DNA of 5,123 nt, from positions 1 to 5,123 of the forward strand of contig JAFDVT010000140.1 in NCBI GenBank assembly GCA_018268875.1. The letters are read 5' to 3'. Position 1 is the stretch's first letter; each line of letters starts with the position of its first letter. The position numbers were made by a program, and so were the translations under genes. This stretch comes from Acidobacteriota bacterium (GTDB lineage: Bacteria > Acidobacteriota > Terriglobia > Bryobacterales > Bryobacteraceae). Shown here in pieces: positions 1-4,846 of this stretch. Under the pieces are notes generated by a model. That model did not search any database. It saw only the letters and a program-made list of their open reading frames with translations, and had not been told where the DNA came from.

Positions 1-567
1 CACGAAGAGGATCGCCCCTGGCGCGCCGATCTGCTGCAACATCGCGACCCTTCGCGAGTGCCGGAACTCGCCGGCCTTGACCCGGCGCTAATCTTCCACG
101 ACGCGATGGCCGAAATCTCCGACGCCGTGCCGCTCGACGAGTTCGTGGAGGCCTTGCCCGCGGGCCTCGCCTACCTGTGCGACGCGCGCATCCCTCCCGA
201 AGAGACGTTTCATGAGGCCGTGCTGATTCGCAGCGGCCGCGCCGCTGACGGCGACGTTCGCGACATCTGGTGGGTCACCGAAGAGTCGTTCCCCGAGGCC
301 GTGCGCCTGCCGGATCCGCCGCAGGAAGCCTTGGATGTCCTGTCCGCGCCGCGGGCGATCGTGCGGGTCCCCAGCGCTTCTCCAATTGCCTGGGAGCCTG
401 CGCGCAGGCTCACCGCGGCGGGCGAGTTGGAGATCATGAACTACTGCGGCGCGTCGGTGGAACTGGAGCCCGAAGACGCGGCGTTGCTCGCGTCGTTGGA
501 CGGCACCCGCGCCGCCGCCGGCGAAACCATCGAGTTCTTTGCGGAAGCTGGCCTATTGACCGGGTGA
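1..567 (+). CDS. C-terminal part of a protein resembling the methyltransferase regulatory / winged-helix tail (5' end outside window)
   Basis: The frame is open from base 1, so this is the last 188 residues of a longer protein; the GTG at 58 is probably internal. No SAM-binding motif is visible in this part. Two stretches recall the tail of class I methyltransferases with a 'methyltransferase regulatory domain'. Around residues 30-80 there is a His-Asp helix (IFHDAM), then GLAYLCDA and FHEAVLIR, matching the family's 'GLxYLxDA...LLxR' pattern. Around residues 127-170, SPIAWEPARRL and later VELEPEDAALLASLDGTR resemble the C-terminal winged-helix-like segment, which usually ends in 'ALLxLLDGTR'. 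If correct, the catalytic domain lies upstream of the window. The assignment is by remembered family pattern only; a hypothetical protein of other origin is possible. It converges on greB, and the two stop ends overlap by 15 nt. Coding on this strand is convincing, with G/C-rich third positions and acidic, globular composition. Confidence 0.72.
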   Translation, partial: HEEDRPWRADLLQHRDPSRVPELAGLDPALIFHDAMAEISDAVPLDEFVEALPAGLAYLCDARIPPEETFHEAVLIRSGRAADGDVRDIWWVTEESFPEAVRLPDPPQEALDVLSAPRAIVRVPSASPIAWEPARRLTAAGELEIMNYCGASVELEPEDAALLASLDGTRAAAGETIEFFAEAGLLTG

Positions 568-1164
568 ACCCGCCGCCGGTGGCCTGGCCTTGGCCTCCGC
601 CCCCAAAGGTTCGCGAAACGGTTCCACGGCGATGTGCTCGTAGGAGACTTCGAGCACCGTCAGGTAAGTCGTCCCGCCGGGCGCCTGCAGCACCACGCGG
701 TCGCCTTCTTCGGCTTTCATCAGCGCGCGCCCAATCGGCGAAACCCAACTGATGTGGTTGCGTTCGAGGTCCACCTCGTCGGTGCCGACGATGCTCACCG
801 TACGTTCGACGTCCGCGTCATTGGCATAACGCACAGTCGCGCCGAAAAAGATCTTGCTCGCCGCGGGACCCTTCCTGGGCGCTTCCGGGTCCACCACCAC
901 GGCGGCTTCGATGCGCTTGCTCAGGAAGCGAAGCCGGCTGTCGATCTGCCGCAAGCGCCGCTTGCCGTACTGATAATCGGCGTTCTCGCTACGGTCGCCA
1001 TTGCTCGCGGCCCAGGTGACGACCTCGGTCACCGCGGGACGTTCGCGCGTCAGCAGGAAGCGATGTTCGTCCTGCAACCGTTTGAGGCCGGCCGGCGTGA
1101 TGTAGTTCTTCGATCGCAAAGCGGGGTCATCCGCTGGCGGCTTTCTGGTGAACCCTTTTCGCAT
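553..1164 (-). CDS. greB: Transcription elongation factor GreB (GreA/GreB family)
   Basis: GreB enters the RNA polymerase secondary channel and stimulates the polymerase's own cleavage of backtracked RNA, restarting stalled complexes. The 203-residue product has both Gre domains. An N-terminal antiparallel coiled coil (about residues 20-92) carries the tip signature NGDRSENADYQY, with the acidic pair D57 and E60 that coordinates the catalytic magnesium in the family. A C-terminal FKBP-like domain follows (about 104-177), with IFFGATV, SIVGTDEVD and SPIGRALM. The tip followed by QYGKRRLRQID is GreB-like (E. coli has QYNKKRLREID) rather than GreA-like. The protein is longer than E. coli GreB (158 residues): about 18 extra residues at the N-terminus and about 26 Pro/Ala-rich residues at the C-terminus. 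The ATG at 1164 lies 9 nt after the dnaB stop, behind tandem TAA codons and with no clear Shine-Dalgarno, so translation is probably coupled to dnaB. No other start between dnaB and the conserved domain is obvious. Confidence 0.95.
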   Translation of the reverse strand: MRKGFTRKPPADDPALRSKNYITPAGLKRLQDEHRFLLTRERPAVTEVVTWAASNGDRSENADYQYGKRRLRQIDSRLRFLSKRIEAAVVVDPEAPRKGPAASKIFFGATVRYANDADVERTVSIVGTDEVDLERNHISWVSPIGRALMKAEEGDRVVLQAPGGTTYLTVLEVSYEHIAVEPFREPLGAEAKARPPAAGSPGQ

Positions 1165-1173
1165 GGATGCTTA

Positions 1174-2553
1174 TTACGGCATGTCTTCCGGCGGAGCCTC
1201 GTCGTACACCGCCGCCTGGTTCTCGAACTTCGTGTACTGGTGAATAAACAGCAGTGGCACGCTCCCCGTGGGACCATTGCGCTGCTTGGCCAGGATCAAC
1301 TCCGCCTGCCCGCGCAAGTCTTCGCGATCGCGCTTGTAGTATTCCTCGCGGAACACAAACGCCACCATGTCCGCGTCCTGCTCGATCGAACCCGATTCGC
1401 GGAGGTCCGACAGTTGTGGGCGATGGTCGCCCTGACGAGCCTCCGTCGCGCGCGACAACTGCGACAGCGCAATGATCGGGACGTCCATTTCCTTGGATAA
1501 CAGTTTCAAGCCCCGCGACAGAGCGCTCACTTCCTGGTTGCGATTTTCCACGCGCCCGCGGCTGCTCATCAACTGCAGATAGTCGATCACTACGAGTCCG
1601 AGCCCGTACTGCTGCTTGAGCTTGCGCAACTTCGAGTGGATGTCCATCAGGTTGGCCGCCGCCGTGTCGTCCAAAAACAGCGGCGCGTCCATGATCTGGC
1701 CCAGCGCGCCCTGCAATTGACGGCGTTCATCGGCCGCCAGGAACCCCGACCGGAACTTCTGCTGGTTCACGCGCCCCACCGAACACACCAGGCGCGTCAG
1801 CAGCGATTCCTTGGACATTTCGAGCGAAAACACAGCCACGGTACGCGGATCCTTGGCGTTGCAGGCGACATGCTGCGCGATGTTCAGCGCCAGCGCCGTC
1901 TTTCCCATCGCCGGGCGCGCGGCCAGGATGAAGAGTTCGCCGCCGCGCAGTCCGCCGGTCATTTCATCCAGCTTCACGAACCCCGTGCTGATGCCCTGCT
2001 TGCGGCGTGTCGGATCGAGGAACGCGTTGAGGCCGCCAGGGAACGTCTCGATGATCTCGCCCGGCCGCACCAGAGCGTCGCGGAGGTTCGATTCGCCCAG
2101 TTGCAGCAGCGCTTCCTCCGCGCCGGCCGCGATCTCGTCCGCCGTGTCCTGCCCAATGAACGCACGATCGCGAATCTTTTCGGCAACAAAAATCAGGCGG
2201 CGAAGCTGTGACTTGTCCTTGACGATCTTGATGTAGGCGCCGATGTCCGGCAACCTCGGCAAGCCGTCGTCGAGCGACACCAGGTACGCCAAGCCGTCCA
2301 CCGATTCCAACTGGTTCTGGCGCACCAGTTCATTGGCCAGCGTGACGCGATCGATGCGGTCGCCGCGCTGGTGCAGGTCCTGCATGCGGCTGAAAATACG
2401 GCGATGCTTTTCGATCGAAAAATCATCGGCGTTCAGCGCGGACCCGGCTTCCAGAAACACCGTGTCGTCCAGCAGAATCGAGCCCAGAACAAGACGTTCG
2501 GCTTCCAGGTTCGCGGGCAGGCCTTTTTCAAAGGCGGCGTCGCTAGCGGCCAT
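1174..2553 (-). CDS. dnaB: Replicative DNA helicase DnaB
   Basis: This is the hexameric 5'-3' helicase that unwinds the fork ahead of the replisome and contacts primase. At 459 residues it has normal DnaB length, is uninterrupted, and shows no intein. The N-terminal domain (about 8-115) starts with the typical NLEAERLVLGSILLDD. A linker (about 116-185) leads to the RecA-like domain, which opens with GISTGFVKLDEMTGGL. Walker A is ARPAMGKT (212-219). The catalytic glutamate is E245 in FSLEMS. Walker B is LVVIDYLQL (320-328, D324). SQLSRATE (364-371) and DLRESGSIEQDAD (383-395) are the conserved sensor and DNA-loop segments. AKQRNGPTG (422-430) holds the K423/R425 arginine-finger pair. The ATG at 2553 lies inside the end of the upstream methyltransferase gene (11-nt overlap), with only a weak GAAG-type ribosome site ahead, which suggests translational coupling. 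greB follows at once. No helicase loader gene is seen nearby. Confidence 0.98.
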   Translation of the reverse strand: MAASDAAFEKGLPANLEAERLVLGSILLDDTVFLEAGSALNADDFSIEKHRRIFSRMQDLHQRGDRIDRVTLANELVRQNQLESVDGLAYLVSLDDGLPRLPDIGAYIKIVKDKSQLRRLIFVAEKIRDRAFIGQDTADEIAAGAEEALLQLGESNLRDALVRPGEIIETFPGGLNAFLDPTRRKQGISTGFVKLDEMTGGLRGGELFILAARPAMGKTALALNIAQHVACNAKDPRTVAVFSLEMSKESLLTRLVCSVGRVNQQKFRSGFLAADERRQLQGALGQIMDAPLFLDDTAAANLMDIHSKLRKLKQQYGLGLVVIDYLQLMSSRGRVENRNQEVSALSRGLKLLSKEMDVPIIALSQLSRATEARQGDHRPQLSDLRESGSIEQDADMVAFVFREEYYKRDREDLRGQAELILAKQRNGPTGSVPLLFIHQYTKFENQAAVYDEAPPEDMP

Positions 2554-3262
2554 CGGACTTCACTGCCTTGATGCGAATCCGGCGGTAATCGACGGTCCAC
2601 TGGGTGCCGTCGTGGAGCTTCGAACGCAGCTTGTCGACCGCCGCGCGAACCTGTTCGTCGCTCAGGTTCTTGACGAACATGCGCAGCCAGTCCTCCATCG
2701 CATCCGGCCCATCTTCGAGCGGCGTGGGACGGTCGAACAGCACCGCCTCGCGCACTTCGAGTCCAAAGCTTTCGAGCAGCGTGGAATATTCGGCGATCGA
2801 CGGATAATACCAGTCGGGCGTACGGCCTTCGCAGGCGTCGACGACGCTTTGCACGTTGCCCTTGCCGCCGAATTCGCAAACGAAACGGCCGCCCGTCTTC
2901 AACGCGCGGGCAATGCAGCGCACGGCGTCTTCCGGCGGACGAACCCAGTGCAGCGTCGCATTCGAAAACACGGCGTCAAACGCATTGTCGAATGTAAGGG
3001 TTCGCGCGTCGGCGAGTTGAAAGGCGACATTCGGATAGTTGATGCGCGCTTGGGCAATCATGCTCGGCGCCGCATCCACACCCACCACCTTCGCGCCCGA
3101 TTCGGCGATCTCCGCGGTCAACTGCCCGGCGCCGCAACCAAGGTCCAGAATCGCTTCTCCGGCCTTCGGCGCGAGCCATTCCAAAACGCCCCGCCCGAAA
3201 TTCCAAACGTACCCGTGGCGCGCCTCGTAGCGCTCCACATCCCAGTCTTTCTTCGAAACCAC
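2543..3262 (-). CDS. Class I SAM-dependent methyltransferase (Tam/UbiE-like)
   Basis: A 239-residue soluble methyltransferase with a Rossmann-like fold. Motif I is ILDLGCGAGQLT (38-49). The acidic residue at the end of strand 2 that would bind the SAM ribose is D63 in VVGVDAAPSMI. The next strand gives LADA (D85). The post-motif II strand is FSNATLHWV (99-107), and GGRFV (124-128) is motif III. SNATLHWV and the overall length recall trans-aconitate 2-methyltransferase (Tam), but many uncharacterised methyltransferases share this pattern, so the substrate is not assigned. The chosen start is GTG at 3262, which puts DWDVERYEARHG at the N-terminus as usual in this group. No strong Shine-Dalgarno precedes it, and the frame stays open upstream, so the start is the least certain part. 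It is the first gene of the leftward unit and overlaps dnaB. It faces the arsR-like gene across a 91-bp spacer and could share its regulation. Confidence 0.92.
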   Translation of the reverse strand: MVSKKDWDVERYEARHGYVWNFGRGVLEWLAPKAGEAILDLGCGAGQLTAEIAESGAKVVGVDAAPSMIAQARINYPNVAFQLADARTLTFDNAFDAVFSNATLHWVRPPEDAVRCIARALKTGGRFVCEFGGKGNVQSVVDACEGRTPDWYYPSIAEYSTLLESFGLEVREAVLFDRPTPLEDGPDAMEDWLRMFVKNLSDEQVRAAVDKLRSKLHDGTQWTVDYRRIRIKAVKSDGR

Positions 3263-3290
3263 GTATTCGAACGTAGCAGAACTTTTGGGA

Positions 3291-3320
3291 TTGACAAGAC
3301 CGCCGCAGGCAGGCTATAAA
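3291..3320 (+). promoter_or_regulatory. Sigma70-type promoter for the arsR-like / SRPBCC operon
   Basis: TTGACA at 3291-3296 is a perfect consensus -35 box. TATAAA at 3315-3320 is a close match to the -10 box, with an 18-bp spacer (17 if CTATAA is taken). The region is AT-rich against a GC-rich background. A start site near 3327 would give a leader of about 27 nt before the GTG of the repressor gene. The candidate operator repeats begin at the -10 box and run over the predicted start site. A second possible -10, TATAGT at 3324-3329, is further from the -35 box and less likely. Confidence 0.68.
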
Positions 3321-3345
3321 CCATATAGTTAATTAACCATTTAGT
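3319..3345. promoter_or_regulatory. Candidate operator: imperfect direct repeat with a central palindrome
   Basis: Two 11-bp copies, AACCATATAGT (3319-3329) and AACCATTTAGT (3335-3345), differ at one base and are offset by 16 bp. Between and partly within them lies a perfect 10-bp palindrome, GTTAATTAAC (3328-3337). The block overlaps the -10 box and covers the expected start site, as expected for a dimeric winged-helix repressor acting on its own promoter. It also lies upstream of the divergent methyltransferase gene. That the neighbouring ArsR-family protein binds here is inferred from position, not shown. Confidence 0.55.
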
Positions 3346-3353
3346 GAAGCACA

Positions 3354-3734
3354 GTGCCCGATCCAACGACCGATGCCTTGAGCGCGACTTTTGCGGCGCT
3401 CGCCGATCCCACCCGCCGCGCGATCCTCGAACGGCTGCGAGCCGCCGGGGAATGTACGGTGGGTGAGCTAGCGGCGCCGTTTGCCGAAACGATGAGCATG
3501 CCCGCCGTATCGAAGCACCTTCGTGTGCTCGAAAAAGCGGGTCTGATTTCCCAACGCCGGGAGGCGCAGTGGCGCCGTTGCCGGGTGGAGTCCGAACCTT
3601 TGCGAAGCGTCCTCGATTGGACGGAACATTACCGCGAACTTTGGGAAGGCCGCCTGGCCCGGCTGGACAGTTACATAAAGGAGCTACAGGAAAAAGAGCA
3701 TGGTACCCGGAAGCAGCAGCCTCGTAAAAAATAA
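3354..3734 (+). CDS. ArsR/SmtB-family winged-helix transcriptional repressor
   Basis: A 126-residue DNA-binding regulator of the ArsR fold. It opens with FAALADPTRRAILERL (13-28), followed by the helix-turn-helix; MSMPAVSKHLRVLEKAGLI (47-65) contains the recognition helix. The wing is ISQRREAQWRRCRVE (65-79), and the C-terminal helix is DWTEHYRELWEGRLARLDSYIKELQ (88-112), with YRELWEGRLARLD typical of ArsR members paired with AHSA1 proteins. The metal-sensing CxC of ArsR/SmtB helix 3 is absent; the only cysteines are C34 and C76, so a metal sensor of that type is unlikely. The GTG at 3354 is well supported as the start: an in-frame TGA sits at 3345-3347, and the conserved fold starts by residue 13. 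The ribosome site is weak (GAAG). It overlaps the SRPBCC gene by 35 nt and probably represses its own operon through the repeats upstream. Confidence 0.95.
   Translation: MPDPTTDALSATFAALADPTRRAILERLRAAGECTVGELAAPFAETMSMPAVSKHLRVLEKAGLISQRREAQWRRCRVESEPLRSVLDWTEHYRELWEGRLARLDSYIKELQEKEHGTRKQQPRKK
3688..3699 (+). promoter_or_regulatory. Ribosome binding site of the AHSA1/SRPBCC gene
   Basis: AGGA at 3688-3691 is followed by an 8-nt spacer before the ATG at 3700. The site lies inside the arsR-like coding sequence and favours the ATG at 3700 over the internal in-frame GTG (3748) and ATG (3778), which would shorten the protein. Confidence 0.6.
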
Positions 3735-4224
3735 AGACACGTTTACGGTGACAACGCCATCGGAACGCGAGATCCGCATGACGCGAGTGTTCGACGCGCC
3801 CCGCGACCTGGTGTACGAGGTCATGACCAGGCCAGAACACATCCGCCGCTGGTGGGGGAACCTCGGCGAAGGGTACTCGGTGCCCGTCTGCGAGGTGGAT
3901 TTGCGCGTAGGCGGCAAGTGGAAGTTCGTGAACCGCCATCCGCGTGGCGAGGCCACGTTTTACGGCGAATACAAGGAGCTGAATCCGCCGGATCGGGTCG
4001 TGTTTACGGAAATCTTCGCGGATTTCCCGGACGCGGTGTCCGTGGTCACGGCGGAACTCGAAGAGCATGAGGGAGGCACGAAAACGTTCCTGCGGGCGAC
4101 GATCGCCTATCCCTCGATGGAAATCCGCGACATGGTGATGAGCACCGGAATGGCCCAGGGCGCAGGCGCGAGTTACGACCGCCTGGAAGACGTCCTCGCG
4201 GAGTTGTTGCAAAAGACGGCGTGA
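3700..4224 (+). CDS. AHSA1-like SRPBCC (START-fold) domain protein
   Basis: A 174-residue cytosolic protein of the SRPBCC/Bet v1-like fold, AHSA1 branch (related to the C-terminal domain of the Hsp90 activator Aha1), which forms a hydrophobic pocket. Visible markers are IRMTRVFDAPRDLVYEVMT (25-43), then PEHIRRWWG (45-53), the aromatic-rich hallmark of the group. VCEVDLRVGGKWKFV (63-77), FYGEYKELNPPDRVVFTE (87-104) and a C-terminal helix near the end (SYDRLEDVLAELL) follow. No signal peptide or membrane segment is seen. The gene overlaps the end of the repressor gene by 35 nt and has its own AGGA ribosome site. Pairs of ArsR repressor and AHSA1 protein are common in soil bacteria. The pocket protein may bind a small hydrophobic ligand or help detoxify it, but no ligand can be read from the sequence. 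The first ~20 residues are low in conserved features and could be a by-product of the overlap. Confidence 0.93.
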   Translation: MVPGSSSLVKNKDTFTVTTPSEREIRMTRVFDAPRDLVYEVMTRPEHIRRWWGNLGEGYSVPVCEVDLRVGGKWKFVNRHPRGEATFYGEYKELNPPDRVVFTEIFADFPDAVSVVTAELEEHEGGTKTFLRATIAYPSMEIRDMVMSTGMAQGAGASYDRLEDVLAELLQKTA

Positions 4225-4239
4225 AGCAGGCTGTAAACG

Positions 4240-4263
4240 GGGCTGCTATCTTAGGGGCAGCCC
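4240..4263 (+). other. Hairpin just upstream of the antitoxin-like start codon
   Basis: GGGCTGC (4240-4246) pairs perfectly with GCAGCCC (4257-4263) around a 10-nt loop, giving a 7-bp G/C-rich stem. No T-run follows, so it does not look like a normal intrinsic terminator. It ends one base before the ATG at 4265, and its 3' arm includes the last G of the AGGGG Shine-Dalgarno (4253-4257). If transcribed, it could hinder ribosome access to the first start, or damp read-through from the upstream operon. Confidence 0.5.
4253..4257 (+). promoter_or_regulatory. Shine-Dalgarno of the antitoxin-like gene
   Basis: AGGGG lies 7 nt before the ATG at 4265 and is stronger than anything before the alternative in-frame ATG at 4292. 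This supports the 67-residue form. It sits mostly in the loop of the hairpin at 4240-4263. Confidence 0.5.
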
Positions 4264-4264
4264 T

Positions 4265-4468
4265 ATGCCGGTTCAAAATTCCGAAGCGCCGATGAGTACG
4301 CAATCGTTGCGGGAAGCCGCTCAGGTAGGCCTGGACCAGCTGGAACGCGGGGATTTCATTTCTTTCGACACGATGGACGAAATGGATCAATTCTTGGACC
4401 TGATCGTCAAGGGAATGTCCGCAGACGACGCGATCGCTCAATATCGTGCCGCGAAGAACCCGCTATAA
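4265..4468 (+). CDS. Small acidic protein, putative antitoxin of a type II toxin-antitoxin pair
   Basis: A 67-residue protein with 12 acidic and 5 basic residues, net about -7, as expected for a partner of a basic toxin. LREAAQVGLDQLERGDFISFD (15-35) resembles the C-terminal toxin-wrapping part of ParD-like antitoxins ('lrEGLxqldrGe'). MDEMDQFLDLIVKGMSADDAIAQY (37-60) looks helical. A clear ribbon-helix-helix or other DNA-binding N-terminal half is not seen, which is unusual for a ParD-type antitoxin. The start at 4265 has an AGGGG ribosome site; the ATG at 4292 (M10) is the alternative and would give 58 residues. The gene overlaps the toxin gene by 23 nt, so toxin translation is probably coupled to it. 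The antitoxin role rests mainly on gene order, size, charge and the toxin next door. Confidence 0.75.
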   Translation: MPVQNSEAPMSTQSLREAAQVGLDQLERGDFISFDTMDEMDQFLDLIVKGMSADDAIAQYRAAKNPL

Positions 4469-4823
4469 GGTCAACCTCTCCGACGCCGCAGTTCGCGATT
4501 TTCAACGCGCTCTCGATTGGAGCGTCGAGCATTTCGGCAAGTCCGCCCGTCTTCGCTACGCACGGCTCATTTCTCAGGCGATCCAAGACATCGGCGACAA
4601 CCCCAAGCGGCCCAGTTCGCGGAAGCTGACCGAACCGGATTCCGAAGGACTGCGAGCGTACCATATCGGGCTTAGCCGCGAATATGTGGCTGGCCGGCGA
4701 GTGGGCAACCCGCGACATGTGCTGATCTACGTGTTCGATGCCGCCGCCGGACAAGTCGATGTTGTGCGAATCCTTCATGACACGAACGAGATTCGGCTAC
4801 ACATCCCGGACGAGCCACTTTAG
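4446..4823 (+). CDS. RelE/ParE-superfamily toxin
   Basis: A 125-residue basic protein with the RelE/ParE fold pattern. The first strand is RYKVNLSDAAVRDFQRALDW (6-25), followed by two helices: FGKSARLRYARLISQAIQDIGDNP (30-53) contains the second. The central strands RAYHIGLSR (70-78) and RHVLIYVFD (90-98) follow, ending in VDVVRILHDTNEIRLHIP (104-121), close to the family ending 'vxRxLHdxmDlxxHlP'. Members either inhibit DNA gyrase (ParE) or cleave mRNA on the ribosome (RelE). The sequence lacks an evident full RelE catalytic set, and the ending looks more ParE-like, but the target is not decided. The GTG at 4446 is the likely start because the fold begins at residue 6. No Shine-Dalgarno precedes it, fitting coupling to the overlapping antitoxin-like gene. 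No frameshift or internal stop, so it appears intact. Confidence 0.9.
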   Translation: MPRRTRYKVNLSDAAVRDFQRALDWSVEHFGKSARLRYARLISQAIQDIGDNPKRPSSRKLTEPDSEGLRAYHIGLSREYVAGRRVGNPRHVLIYVFDAAAGQVDVVRILHDTNEIRLHIPDEPL

Positions 4824-4846
4824 GTCACATACAATGGTGTCCAACC

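Noticed and set aside
634..1500. Long rightward open frame of 288 codons opposite greB and dnaB
   Set aside because: Antisense shadow in GC-rich DNA: it covers two clearly conserved genes on the other strand, and its product is His/Arg-rich with no recognisable domain.
2243..3319. Long rightward open frame of 358 codons opposite dnaB and the methyltransferase
   Set aside because: It is antisense to two strongly supported genes, has no family resemblance, and runs through the divergent promoter region.
3354..3734. Metal-sensing (arsenic/zinc) role for the ArsR-family protein
   Set aside because: The CxC motif of helix 3 is missing, and no ars, efflux or metallothionein gene is nearby; the AHSA1 partner points to a different subgroup.
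3118..4212. Long leftward open frame of 364 codons opposite the repressor and AHSA1 genes
   Set aside because: It crosses the divergent spacer and overlaps three supported genes; its composition is that of a reverse-strand shadow.
4240..4263. Intrinsic terminator after the AHSA1 gene
   Set aside because: The stem is good, but no T-run follows; the next bases lead straight into the start codon of the following gene.
4265..4823. Part of a larger defence island or mobile element
   Set aside because: No integrase, transposase, tRNA, attachment repeat or other defence gene is seen in the window, and base composition does not visibly change around the pair.
4830..4835. TACAAT as a -10 box for the gluconate dehydrogenase subunit gene
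   Set aside because: There is no acceptable -35 box at 16-19 bp upstream, and it lies so near the ATG that the transcript leader would be only a few bases.
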